From positions 42,195 to 106,194 of the forward strand of contig JBGPOP010000015.1 in the NCBI GenBank assembly GCA_041488095.1: 64,000 nucleotides of DNA, written 5' to 3'. Shown piece after piece: positions 42,289 through 51,109 of this stretch. Within the stretch, counting starts at the first letter, position 1. Each line of letters starts with the position of its first letter. Below the pieces are notes generated by a model. That model had not been told where the DNA came from. It did not search any database and saw nothing but the letters and a program-made list of their open reading frames with translations. The stretch comes from DASYPQ01 sp041488095. Its GTDB lineage: Bacteria > Planctomycetota > UBA1135 > GCA-002686595. A program made the translations under genes and the position numbers.

Positions 42289-44403
42289 GTGGTCGACCTT
42301 TCCCTGAAAGAGAACGATGCCTCGAGGCTGGCTGCCCTGGGGATGTGTGGCGTGCTCGACACGCCTCCGGAGCCGGCCTTCGACGACCTCGCCCGCCTCG
42401 CGACCATCCTGTGCGAGACGCCCTTCGCGCTGATCAGTTTCGTGGACGGCCACAGGCTGTGGTTCAAGGCGATGGTCGGCCTGGACGGACGCGAGATGCC
42501 GCGCGCGGACAGCTTCTGCTCCCACGCCATCCTCCGGACCGGCAACGTGATGGTCGTCCCGGACGCCCTCCGGGATCCGCGCTTCGTGCACAACTCGCTC
42601 GTGACGGGTTCGGCCCGCATCCGCTTCTACGCCGGTGCACCCCTGGCGGATGCCGGGGGCCGGGCTCTCGGTACGCTGTGCGTGCTCGACCAGGTTCCGC
42701 GCAAGTTCACGGAAGCCCAGGGTTGGTCCTTGCTCGCTCTCGCGCGCCAGGTCGTCGCTCAGATCGAGTTGCGCCGGGCGCATACGCTCGGCGAGGGGAC
42801 GGATGAGCAGGCTGGGAGGGAGCCCGCGCCCGAGGAGACGGAACGCGAGGAACCCCGTCGCCCCCCGGCGGACTCGTTGCCGATCATGCTGTGGTTGTCG
42901 GACCCGCAGGGAAGTTGCCAGTACGTCAGCCGGTCCTGGCTCGACTTCCGAGGTGCGGCTCTCGAGCAGGAGCTGGGCGAGGGCTGGATCCAGGGTGTCC
43001 ATCCCGACGACGTGCCGGGGATGACGAGCACCCTCCATGCCGCCCTCGAGGAGCGACGCCCCTGCGAGCTGGAGTTTCGCGCCCGACGACACGACGGCGA
43101 GTATCGCTGGATCTTCGAAGCCTGCCGGCCGAGGTTCAACGCGGAGGGCGCCTTCGAGGGCTCGGCCGGCTTCTGCCTCGACATCAGCGAGCGCAAGCGT
43201 CTCGAGGGGGAAACGACGAAGGCCCTGGGCGCGGCGCTCGAGGCCTCCCGAGCCAAGTCCCGGTTCCTGGCGAACATGAGCCACGAGATCCGCACGCCGA
43301 TGAACGGGGTGATCGGCATGGCCAACCTGCTCCTCGATACGGAGCTCGACAAGGAGCAGCGGGACTACGCCGAGACCCTGCACGCGTCCGGCGAGAGCCT
43401 GCTCACCGTCATCAACGACATCCTGGACTACTCCAAGATCGAGGCCGGCCAGCTCCTGTTCGAGAGCATCGAGTTCGAGCTGTGCTCCTGCCTGCAGGAC
43501 GTGGTCCAGATGCTGACTCCCGCTGCGCAGAGGAAGGGCCTGCAGCTGGGCGTCCGGATCCTCCCGCAGGTCCCTCCCCGATTGATCGGGGACCCGGGGC
43601 GTCTGCGTCAGATCCTGACCAACTTGATCGGCAACGCGGTCAAGTTCACTGCCTTGGGGGAGGTCGCGATCTCAGTCGACCTCGTGCGCGAGGAGGCCGG
43701 CGAGGTCCACTTGCGCTTCGAGGTCCGGGACACGGGCATCGGGATCGCGCCCGAAGCCCAGAAGCGCCTGTTCCTGCCCTTCACGCAGGTCGACGCCTCG
43801 ACGACGCGCAAGTTCGGTGGGACCGGTCTGGGTCTCGTGATCTGCAAGCAGATGGCTGAGATGATGGGCGGCGAGATCGGGGTGATCAGCGACGTCGGGC
43901 AAGGGAGCACGTTCTGGTTCACCGTGGGCTTGAGGACGCCTTCCCATGGACTTGCCGAAATCGAGGGTGGGCCGTCCCCGGCCGCCGCCCTGCCCAGCGG
44001 CGGATCGAAGCGCCGTCGTGGCCGGGTCCTCGTAGCCGAGGACAATGCGGTGAACCAGAAGGTCGCGGTGCGCCTGCTCGAGAAGCACGGGCTCCAGGTC
44101 GACGTGGCGGCCAACGGTCGCGAGGCGGTCGAGGCCCTCGCCCGGCAACGCTACGACCTCGTGTTCATGGACTGCCAGATGCCCGAGCTCGACGGATTCG
44201 AGGCCACGGCCGCCATCCGCAGCGCCGAAGGTGCGGGCCGCAGGACCCCGATCGTCGCCTTCACCGCCAGCGTGATGTCGGGCGACCGTGAGAGGTGCCT
44301 GGAGATCGGCATGGACGACTTCCTGATGAAGCCGGTCCAGATGCGCGAGCTCAAGAGACTGCTCGACCGCTGGCTGGACAAGGACGTCGCCATCGGCGCC
44401 TGA
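42289..44403 (+). CDS. Hybrid histidine kinase (GAF-PAS-HisKA-HATPase-REC)
   Basis: 704 aa from GTG 42289, an uncertain start with no clear ribosome site; the open frame extends upstream to 42073. A GAF domain (residues about 20-160, FALISFVDGHRLWFKAMVG), a PAS domain (about 200-305), the phosphorylation helix FLANMSHEIRTPMNGVIG (His), HATPase boxes NLIGNAVKFT, DTGIGIAPEAQ and GGTGLGLVICKQM, and a C-terminal receiver with YDLVFMDCQMPELDG (Asp) and LMKPVQMRELK (Lys). There is no membrane segment, so it senses a cytoplasmic signal. No response regulator is next to it; a separate phosphotransfer protein must act elsewhere. Confidence 0.9.
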   Translation: MVDLSLKENDASRLAALGMCGVLDTPPEPAFDDLARLATILCETPFALISFVDGHRLWFKAMVGLDGREMPRADSFCSHAILRTGNVMVVPDALRDPRFVHNSLVTGSARIRFYAGAPLADAGGRALGTLCVLDQVPRKFTEAQGWSLLALARQVVAQIELRRAHTLGEGTDEQAGREPAPEETEREEPRRPPADSLPIMLWLSDPQGSCQYVSRSWLDFRGAALEQELGEGWIQGVHPDDVPGMTSTLHAALEERRPCELEFRARRHDGEYRWIFEACRPRFNAEGAFEGSAGFCLDISERKRLEGETTKALGAALEASRAKSRFLANMSHEIRTPMNGVIGMANLLLDTELDKEQRDYAETLHASGESLLTVINDILDYSKIEAGQLLFESIEFELCSCLQDVVQMLTPAAQRKGLQLGVRILPQVPPRLIGDPGRLRQILTNLIGNAVKFTALGEVAISVDLVREEAGEVHLRFEVRDTGIGIAPEAQKRLFLPFTQVDASTTRKFGGTGLGLVICKQMAEMMGGEIGVISDVGQGSTFWFTVGLRTPSHGLAEIEGGPSPAAALPSGGSKRRRGRVLVAEDNAVNQKVAVRLLEKHGLQVDVAANGREAVEALARQRYDLVFMDCQMPELDGFEATAAIRSAEGAGRRTPIVAFTASVMSGDRERCLEIGMDDFLMKPVQMRELKRLLDRWLDKDVAIGA

Positions 44404-44420
44404 ATCATCCGGCGCCCAAG

Positions 44421-45572
44421 TCAGGCGGAGACCGACACCGCGTCGACGAGCAGGCGATGGAAGTGGTGCACGCCCTGCTCGCGAGTCGGCGAGTAGCGGC
44501 CTCGATCGTAGAGACGCGAGCGCACGCCTCGTTGCACGGCCTCGACGACCGCCTCGTCCTCCCTCTCGACCCGGTCGAGGTCCGCGCCGGCACCTCGGCC
44601 GAGCTTCTCGGGCTTCCACACGTACGCGAAGAAGGAGATGCGCGTGCGGTCGATCGCCAGCGGGCGGACGACGTTGACCGAGAGCCCCCAGGGGTAGAAG
44701 TTCAGCATCAGGTTGGGGAAGAGGAACCAGTAGAAGCCGGCGATGCGCCGCCCCTGGTCCGGAGAGCCGGCGGGCAGGTCGAATGCGTCCTGATCGTGCC
44801 GGGCGAGCGCGATCTGGACACTCGAGCACGGAAAGAGCTCCGTCGAATAGGTCTCGAAATCGATCGCGGCGTTCAGCGCGGCATGCACCCAGGGGATGTG
44901 GAAGCCCTCGAGGTAGTTGTCGCAGTAGAGCGCCCAGCTCGCCTTCACTTCGTAGTCGCGGGAGCGCGAAGGCTCGAGGCGGAACTCCTCGATCGGGAGC
45001 CAGCCCATCCGGCGACGCAGGTCGGCCGTCCACTCGTCGAAAGGCCGTGCGGAGGATCGTGCGGGCGCGAGCGAGGCGAAGAGGAGCCTTCCCCAGGTTC
45101 CGAACGGGACCTGGGCGAGGTCGTCCTTCGGGCCGGGAAAGCCCTGCGCGCCCTCGAACCCCGGCATCGAGCGGAAGCGGCCGTCCAGATCGAAGCGCCG
45201 GCCGTGGTAGCCGCACGCGAGCGAGGTCCTTCTTCCCGCCTCGTCCACGACGAGATTTCCACGGTGGGTGCAGACGTTCGACAGGCAGCGCAGGGTTCCT
45301 TGGGCGTCGCGCGTGAGCACGATCGGCTCGTCCAGCAGCCCCTCGTGCAGCCTGACGGGCAGCGTGTCACCGGGCTCCGCGAGCGCGTCGCGGTGCGCGA
45401 CGAGCTGCCAGCTCGGAGCGAACACGCGCTCCTTGACGCGCTCGAAGACCGCCGGGTCGGTGTAGAAGCGCCCCGGCAGCGTCGAGGCCTTGGCGATGTC
45501 GGGGTCGATCTCGAATCGGTTCTCGTCCACGGTCTCGGGTGCCTCAGTCGAGCGCGAGCCTGGGCCTGCCAT
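44421..45572 (-). CDS. Rieske-type ring-hydroxylating oxygenase, large subunit
   Basis: 383 aa. The Rieske [2Fe-2S] site is intact: CTHRGNLVVDEAG and CGYHGRRFDLDG (C-x-H ... C-x2-H pattern). The catalytic mononuclear iron domain has NYLEGFHIPWVHAAL (D-NYxExxHxxxxH-type ligands). Members of this family are the alpha subunits of aromatic dioxygenases and N- or C-demethylases such as choline or carnitine monooxygenases. The sequence near GFHIPWVH resembles the carnitine/choline type, but no reductase or other subunits are adjacent. It overlaps a DUF309 gene by 29 bp. The substrate is undetermined. Confidence 0.85.
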   Translation of the reverse strand: MAGPGSRSTEAPETVDENRFEIDPDIAKASTLPGRFYTDPAVFERVKERVFAPSWQLVAHRDALAEPGDTLPVRLHEGLLDEPIVLTRDAQGTLRCLSNVCTHRGNLVVDEAGRRTSLACGYHGRRFDLDGRFRSMPGFEGAQGFPGPKDDLAQVPFGTWGRLLFASLAPARSSARPFDEWTADLRRRMGWLPIEEFRLEPSRSRDYEVKASWALYCDNYLEGFHIPWVHAALNAAIDFETYSTELFPCSSVQIALARHDQDAFDLPAGSPDQGRRIAGFYWFLFPNLMLNFYPWGLSVNVVRPLAIDRTRISFFAYVWKPEKLGRGAGADLDRVEREDEAVVEAVQRGVRSRLYDRGRYSPTREQGVHHFHRLLVDAVSVSA

Positions 45573-46035
45573 CCGCCGAGCCCGGGCACGAAGCCGCGAA
45601 GGCGCGGAATTCGCGCACGAAGGCCGGCACGTCCAGGCCCATGAAGCGCGGACCGACGCGTGTCGCCGCCTGCTCGAGTCGCGCCGTCCCGATCTCGGCG
45701 AGCTTCTTCAGGCCGTCCGGCTGTTCCATGGGGATCTTGAGGCTGGCCGCACTGCACTGGATCAAGCCCTGGAGGAAACCGGCTTGGTCCGCGTCGTGCT
45801 TCGCCTGGTGCCATAGCCCTTCCCAGGTCTCGTGCGCCTCCCACAAGAACCCGTGGTTGTAGAGGTCGACGCCGTGGAGGTAGAGCTCGTTCTCACGCCA
45901 CCGATCCGCGGGGAGGTATCCGGGCCTGGCCTCCTCGACGCCGAACGAATGGCCGCGCGGATCACGCGTCGGGTGCGGATCGCGGCCCGGGAGATAGGCG
46001 TAGGCCGGAAAGTCCCGTCGGGGTGCGTACCTCAT
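45544..46035 (-). CDS. DUF309-family protein
   Basis: 163 aa from ATG 46035; an ATG at 46125 is possible but adds an unconserved N-terminus. The DUF309 helical core is visible: LYLHGVDLYNHGFLWEAHETWEGLWHQAK, FLQGLIQCSAASLKIPMEQPDGLKKL. The family motif FWEAHExWE is present as FLWEAHETWE. DUF309 proteins are small helical proteins of unknown function. The gene overlaps the start of the Rieske oxygenase, downstream on the same strand, so it may be co-transcribed. Confidence 0.8.
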   Translation of the reverse strand: MRYAPRRDFPAYAYLPGRDPHPTRDPRGHSFGVEEARPGYLPADRWRENELYLHGVDLYNHGFLWEAHETWEGLWHQAKHDADQAGFLQGLIQCSAASLKIPMEQPDGLKKLAEIGTARLEQAATRVGPRFMGLDVPAFVREFRAFAASCPGSADGRPRLALD

Positions 46036-46140
46036 ACGATGCCGCGACAGCGGGTCACGGATTGGATTCGAGGCCCCGGGGATGGCCTCGTCGAGGCTCG
46101 AAGCGATGAAGATCTGGCGCGGCATCGTACGCCGCGGCCT

Positions 46141-47211
46141 TCACTCGACCTTCAGGCTCAGTCCGGTCGTGCCGGACATCTCCATGCTCTGCTCGATGCT
46201 CATGTTCTGGCCCCCCGCATCGATTTTCATCGCGATGTCCATGTTGGCGTGCGAAGGCCCCGACATGGTGAAGGCATGCGCGCGGCCCGCGGCGAGATCC
46301 CACAGGAGCTCGCCCTCGGCCTCGAGCTTGTAATCGATGTCCACGTGGTCGATCGAGGGATTGCCGGCTTCCGGCGGGAGCTTGGCGTGCTTCATGGCCT
46401 CTTCGACCACCTCGGTCATGTCCTTCGAGACCGTGATCTTCGCTTCGAGCTTGATCACGGCCATCTTCACGCCGTCGACCTCACGCAGGCCGACGAAGGT
46501 GCCCTTGGCGCTGCCCTCGAGCGATCCGCGCAGCCAGTCGGACATGCTGCCCATGCCCGGCATTCCCATCGACTTCTCGTCGTCGGCCATCTCCTTGGGC
46601 ACGATCGAGAGGTTGCCGCCGGGCGCGAGGATGGTCGCGAGCTTCTTGACGTCGATGTCCCACTCCGCACCTTCCTTGACGTCCTCCTTGGGCAGGAGCG
46701 CGCGCACATCCATGTCCTCCTCCAGATCCTTGAGGAGGGCATCCTTGTCCGCCGCGGGATCGAAGGCCTTCTTGTACTCGCCCTTCTCATCGTCCCAGGT
46801 GAAGACCACCTTCTTGCCCTGCAGCTCGCTCTCGCCCTTGATGTTCTGGTCCTGGTTCTTGGTCTGGCCCATCATCTCCATCTTGAACGCGACGGAGACA
46901 TCGCTGCCGAGATCGTCGTAGCTGCGGCGCAGCTTCTTGGGCGCACCCTCGCGGTTCGCGACGTACACGTCGGTCACCACCACCTTCTGGGTGCTGTTGA
47001 TGGTCATCTCCATCTCGGGCTGCATCGGCGACTCCTGCCCGTTCATCCTGATCGAGATGTGGTCGAGCGTGAACTCGGCCTTGTTCTCGAAGGTCTTGGT
47101 CGCGCTGGAGCCTTCGGAAGGGGCGAAGCGGATGCGATCGCCGGGAAGGTGGGAAGACAGCAGCGCGGGGATGAGCAGCGCGGCGGGGATCAGGAGTCGG
47201 TTGTGGATCAT
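46141..47211 (-). CDS. Exported DUF6263-like or unclassified protein, Met-rich C-terminus
   Basis: 356 aa. A signal peptide (LLIPAALLIPALLSSHLPG) is followed by a beta-rich protein with many Lys, Glu and Met residues. Repeated strands such as KTFENKAEFTLDHISI and MTINSTQKVVVTDVYVAN look like a secreted immunoglobulin-like or lipocalin-like fold. A distinct C-terminal half (VDIDYKLEAEGELLWDL, HANMDIAMKIDAGGQNM) repeats similar strand patterns. I do not recognise the family with certainty. It lies 105 bp upstream of the DUF309 gene on the same strand and 175 bp downstream of the M36-like gene. Confidence 0.6.
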   Translation of the reverse strand: MIHNRLLIPAALLIPALLSSHLPGDRIRFAPSEGSSATKTFENKAEFTLDHISIRMNGQESPMQPEMEMTINSTQKVVVTDVYVANREGAPKKLRRSYDDLGSDVSVAFKMEMMGQTKNQDQNIKGESELQGKKVVFTWDDEKGEYKKAFDPAADKDALLKDLEEDMDVRALLPKEDVKEGAEWDIDVKKLATILAPGGNLSIVPKEMADDEKSMGMPGMGSMSDWLRGSLEGSAKGTFVGLREVDGVKMAVIKLEAKITVSKDMTEVVEEAMKHAKLPPEAGNPSIDHVDIDYKLEAEGELLWDLAAGRAHAFTMSGPSHANMDIAMKIDAGGQNMSIEQSMEMSGTTGLSLKVE

Positions 47212-47386
47212 GGTTCTCGGGCGCGGTTCGCGCGGTGGATGTCGGGCCGCGAATCGTGGTGACGCGGTCCGTGGTGAGCTTCTACCCCGGTCCAGACGAC
47301 GCAGAGTATAAGGAGGCAGCCGCCGCCGCACGACGGCTTTCACACGACCGGAACAGGACCAGGGGCCCGAGCCCAGGAGCAGCCGG

Positions 47387-50300
47387 TCAAGGGCAGAAGG
47401 TGACCGTCAACCCGTCGCTGACGTTGTAGCCGGCCCCCCCCGCGGCCGGATCCCGGAACCAGAACTGGAAGTTCCAGTTTTCCCCGGCGGCGATCTGGCC
47501 CCCGGCCGGCAGGTTGTTCAAGTCGAGGTTGAAGGCAGCGTTGCCCGACGAGTCGGTCGCCGTCGCCGGCAGGCGCTTGAAGGGGGAGGCCACGCAGCGG
47601 TAGCCGTTGCCGAAGGGGACGATCGTCTGATCCCGGCCGTAGAAGTACAGGCCGGTCCGGTGTGGCGGGCAGCCGCTGGTTCTGAGCACGAAGTCGTTGT
47701 TCGGCACGATGCTCGTGCCCGACCAGCCCATCAACGCGCCGAGCGGGTCGACGCTGTTCGGCGAGAGGAAGCAGTAGTTCAAGGGCGTCGGGCACTGCGG
47801 CACGCCGACCCAGAGCAACTCGACATCGTCGATCTGCCAGCCTCCCAGCTGCGTCGTGGCGTTGGATTCCAGCTCGAACTCGAGCTGCACGGAGGGGTTG
47901 TTGTCGGCCAGCGCCGAGATGTCGATCTGCTGGTTCGTCCAGCCCGTGTCGACGAGGTCCGCGGTCGGATTGGAGAACATCACGTTGCCGTTGACCTTGA
48001 CGCGCGCCTGATCGCTCGCGGAGCCCTGGACCGTCAGCCAGCGCTTGAAGCGCAACTTCGTGCCGACGGCTCCCGTGCAATCGATGGACGGCGAGCGCAG
48101 CCAATTGTGCACGTTGGCCGAATACGCCCCCGTGTTGAGGCTGCCCACGCCGAGGTCGTTGCCCCAGCACAAGTGTCCCCGGAAGGCGGCCGGAGGATCG
48201 CTCCAGGCGATCCCGCCCGAGGTCCCGCTCTCGCCTGCCGGACCCGTGCGTTGCCAGTCGTCCTCCACGTTGCTCGTGTCGCCGAAGGTTCCGTGGGTCC
48301 AACCCTGGCCGCTCTGACCTTCGAAACCATCGAGGCGCACGACGTGCACCTCGCCGACGTCGTAGTCGAGCAGCCCGGCCGGCGCGTTTCTCGGGTAGGT
48401 CGCGGTGTGCGAGGCGCTGTCGGTGGCGGTGAGGTAGTACTCGACCAGGGCCGGCGCGAGCTGTCCCGGGATCGTGGCCGAGTACTGGTCGCCCCCCAGG
48501 CTGACGAGCGGCACATCCTGGAAGGCTCCCACGTTGACGCGGTAGCGCAGCAGCGCGGCCGTGAACGGCGGAGCAGCGTTGGCATAGACCGTCGCGGCCA
48601 CGGTCTGCGGGGCGTCCTGGATCTCGGTGTCGGCGATCTCGGTGACGGGCCCGTAGCTGACCGGCAGGAGGACGACGCCGGGGAAGCTCTGGTCGCGGAA
48701 GCCCATGTCGATGTCGTTGAAGTGCGGGGTCCCGTTGTTGATGTTGCCGTCGGAGTCGTCCAGCGTCAGCCACTGGGTCTCGATGACGGACTTGATCTGG
48801 CTCTGGTTGTAGGCCTCCATCCAGGTCACGAAGATCGTGTTGGCGATCAGATCGCCCATCGCATCGCCGTGGGTGTTGTTCAGGCGGTTGCGGACCTTCC
48901 AGGCCGCGCCCATCCAGGGCTCGCCGTCGGCGTGAACCTCGCCGTAGCATCCCCCGCAGCAGTCGCCGCAGAACGCCTGCGTGTTGTTGCCATTGCGGAT
49001 CTGCGAGCCGGTGCCGAAGAAACCGGCGCCGACCACGGGCGTGTCCCAGATGTACATCGCCCACACGTCGGCGTTCCCCTCGCCCATTCCGTCGGCGCCA
49101 TTGCCCGTGAGGTAGACCTGATTGCCCCAGTGCCCGTCCTCGTGAGAGATCACGGTCGAGTAGGCCGTGTTCACGCAACCTCCGCCCGCGGCGAAGAAGT
49201 TGATCCCTCCGCCGTCGAAGAAGGCGTTGCAGGTCTGGCCCAGGTTCACCACGCTGGAGTGCGGGAAATCCATCGTGCCGTCCGCGGGATTGATCGATCG
49301 CACGAAGTCTCTTTGCTTGTCGACCACGTTGAAGACGTTGGCCTGCGAGGTCACCGTCGCAATCGAGGCCGGGTTCATCGACACCGAGTTCGACTGTCCG
49401 GGCAGGAGCGTCTGCGTCAGGCTGTAGTTTGCCCCGGCCACGTTCACGACGTCGTTGAACGAGCCTCGGTAGGTGAACGTGCACGACAGCGGCGCGGCGA
49501 CGCCCGGGAAGACGAAGTAGCCGTTCGCGTCCGTGAACACCGTCCCCGCGGAGCTGTCGACGCGCATGTACTTCATGATCTGCGCGGTCTCCGGGTTTGC
49601 AGCCGTGTCCGGATTCGTGCCCGGCGTGGCCATCGAACCGACCGTTCCGCCGACGTCGAAGAAGTGGATGTTCCTCTCGGAGCGCACGAGGCTCCCGTCC
49701 CGCGCGTCGATCCAGAAGGTGAGGCCTTCGGGGTCAGAGCCCTCCTGGATCCACTGCGCGTCGACCTGCCAGGCCAGGCGCGGCAGGCGAGCGCCGTCGT
49801 CCGTGCGAACCTGGTCGACCACGAGCTCCGGCTCCGTGATCCTCGTCGGCTCCAGGCCGAACTGCCGGACGAAAAGTTCCGCCGCGCGCTGTGCCGCGCG
49901 AAGTCCGGTCAGCGAAGGGCTCGTCGGCAGCGCCGAGAGGTGCGGCAGGCCGGTGGACTGGATCGAGAGCAGCGATCCGTCGGCCGCGAGGAGCACGTTG
50001 AGGTAGCCGCCGACCACGGGCACGCCGTGCACGATCTCGCGGAAGCGCACGGTCTCCTTGTCGCCCGAGCCGATCTGCCCGAGCGGCAGGAAGAGCGCGC
50101 GGTCGAAGACCCGTGTGTCCGCATCGATCCCGTGCAGAGCCTCGGTCCGCGCGAGCGTGATCCGGGCGATCTCGACGAAGTCCTCTTGGCTGCGCGGGCG
50201 GAAGGGTGCCGTCGCCCAGCCGCCGGAGAGCATCTCCAGCCATCCCGTCTCGACGTCCGTCTTCAGGCGCCACCCCGGACCGTGTGCCGAGCGCCAAGCC

Positions 50301-50416
50301 TCCAGAGCGGGGGCGACATCCGGGTGGATCCGCGGGATCGGGCCATCCTGAGGTCTTGCGATGACCCGCGAGGGTGTCGAAGCGAAGAGGATCGAGAGCA
50401 GGATCGGGTGGGTCAT
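47387..50416 (-). CDS. Secreted fungalysin/M36-like zinc metalloprotease
   Basis: 1009 aa. A signal peptide and an inhibitory propeptide (residues about 20-270, FTP/PepSY-like) precede the catalytic domain. That domain has the zinc motif SHEDGHWGN (HExxH) at about residue 425 and the downstream ligand Glu in GEGNADVWAMYIW. The domain is rich in disulfide-type Cys (FCGDCCGGCYGEV). C-terminal modules include a carbohydrate-binding-like beta sandwich (RLDGFEGQSGQGWTHG) and a final domain ending GLTVTFCP that I associate with secreted proteins of uncultured Planctomycetota. It should be an extracellular protease. The family name is by motif and layout. Confidence 0.82.
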   Translation of the reverse strand: MTHPILLSILFASTPSRVIARPQDGPIPRIHPDVAPALEAWRSAHGPGWRLKTDVETGWLEMLSGGWATAPFRPRSQEDFVEIARITLARTEALHGIDADTRVFDRALFLPLGQIGSGDKETVRFREIVHGVPVVGGYLNVLLAADGSLLSIQSTGLPHLSALPTSPSLTGLRAAQRAAELFVRQFGLEPTRITEPELVVDQVRTDDGARLPRLAWQVDAQWIQEGSDPEGLTFWIDARDGSLVRSERNIHFFDVGGTVGSMATPGTNPDTAANPETAQIMKYMRVDSSAGTVFTDANGYFVFPGVAAPLSCTFTYRGSFNDVVNVAGANYSLTQTLLPGQSNSVSMNPASIATVTSQANVFNVVDKQRDFVRSINPADGTMDFPHSSVVNLGQTCNAFFDGGGINFFAAGGGCVNTAYSTVISHEDGHWGNQVYLTGNGADGMGEGNADVWAMYIWDTPVVGAGFFGTGSQIRNGNNTQAFCGDCCGGCYGEVHADGEPWMGAAWKVRNRLNNTHGDAMGDLIANTIFVTWMEAYNQSQIKSVIETQWLTLDDSDGNINNGTPHFNDIDMGFRDQSFPGVVLLPVSYGPVTEIADTEIQDAPQTVAATVYANAAPPFTAALLRYRVNVGAFQDVPLVSLGGDQYSATIPGQLAPALVEYYLTATDSASHTATYPRNAPAGLLDYDVGEVHVVRLDGFEGQSGQGWTHGTFGDTSNVEDDWQRTGPAGESGTSGGIAWSDPPAAFRGHLCWGNDLGVGSLNTGAYSANVHNWLRSPSIDCTGAVGTKLRFKRWLTVQGSASDQARVKVNGNVMFSNPTADLVDTGWTNQQIDISALADNNPSVQLEFELESNATTQLGGWQIDDVELLWVGVPQCPTPLNYCFLSPNSVDPLGALMGWSGTSIVPNNDFVLRTSGCPPHRTGLYFYGRDQTIVPFGNGYRCVASPFKRLPATATDSSGNAAFNLDLNNLPAGGQIAAGENWNFQFWFRDPAAGGAGYNVSDGLTVTFCP

Positions 50417-50676
50417 CGCGAAGGTGCGTGGGGGGGTGGGGTCGCAGCGCGGAGCGGGATGAGGCCTTGGGCTCCGGAGTCTGCAACCCGGCGCAACCAG
50501 AAGGGGACGTTCGGCCTTCGCTCGAGGTTCCTCGGCACCGTCGAGTGCCTACCAGGCTAACGCAAGAGCACGAATCGGGGGAAGAAGGCCGGGTCGACGG
50601 GTCCGATTGCGGCCGCTGTCCTTGGCAGTCAGCTCCCGGGATGGGCATCCTCTGCGAGCGCGGGAGGTCCACGGCG

Positions 50677-50898
50677 ATGAAGATCTCGATCGAGTACTGC
50701 GTGCAGTGAAACTACAAGCCTCAAGCGGTCGGTCTGACCGCCGAGCTGAAGGCCACCTTCCCGGACGCGGAGGTCGAGCTGATCGAGGCTGGAGGCGGCG
50801 CCTTCGAGGTGCGCGTCGACGGCAAGCCGATGTTCTCGAAGCTCGCGCTCGAGCGCTTCCCGAGCTACCAGGAGATTCCCAAGCTCGTCGCCGGGTGA
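50677..50898 (+). CDS. SelW-like selenoprotein (CxxU)
   Basis: 73 aa if TGA at 50707-50709 is read as selenocysteine. GGGAGG precedes the ATG. The protein starts MKISIEYCVQ, then Sec 11, then NYKPQAVGLTAELK; the CxxU site (C8-V-Q-U11) at the end of the first strand is the hallmark of the SelW/SelT/Rdx family. FEVRVDGKPMFSK and FPSYQEIPKLV match the rest of the fold and the usual length. A SECIS hairpin with a GGUCU loop lies 15 nt after the TGA. The function is thiol redox, probably with glutathione. Gene callers would stop it after ten residues. Confidence 0.85.
50725..50741 (+). promoter_or_regulatory. Bacterial SECIS hairpin of the SelW-like gene
   Basis: A perfect 6-bp stem GCGGUC/GACCGC closes the loop GGUCU, starting 15 nt after the TGA. 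The loop sequence equals the apical loop of the E. coli fdhF SECIS (AGGUCU core), and the G pair at 22-23 nt from the TGA lies in the accepted window for SelB recognition. This is strong independent support for selenocysteine insertion. Confidence 0.8.
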
Positions 50899-50921
50899 TC
50901 CTGGGCTTCTCCGAGCGCGGC

Positions 50922-51029
50922 TCAGGTCCAGAACGCGAAGGCGAGGAGCGCCAGCACCAGCGCGAAGATGAGCATCGAGGTAGCGGCCGGAACCGAGCGA
51001 CGGCTTTCGGCGGTGGAGGGGGGCTGCAT
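50922..51029 (-). CDS. Possible 35-aa single-span membrane peptide
   Basis: A minus-strand frame reads MQPPSTAESRRSVPAATS and then a 16-residue hydrophobic end (MLIFALVLALLAFAFW) before the stop. One membrane helix after a short soluble stretch is the form of many small membrane proteins. A ribosome site is not clear (a weak AGGGG lies upstream). It sits between the SelW-like gene and the large secreted protein gene. A second ATG could start only the hydrophobic part. It may be chance, but in very GC-rich DNA such a clean hydrophobic run is worth recording. Confidence 0.35.
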   Translation of the reverse strand: MQPPSTAESRRSVPAATSMLIFALVLALLAFAFWT

Positions 51030-51109
51030 GTTTTTTTCCGAGACCCCTGCAGGTGATCAGGGGTTGGAACCAGGATGGCCGGACGCGACGCCGCTCGCAC
51101 AGCGCCGGT

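Noticed and set aside
47660..50560. 966-codon plus-strand reading frame opposite the M36-like gene
   Set aside because: No family pattern and the composition of a shadow frame. The minus-strand protein has a signal peptide, HExxH and recognisable domains.
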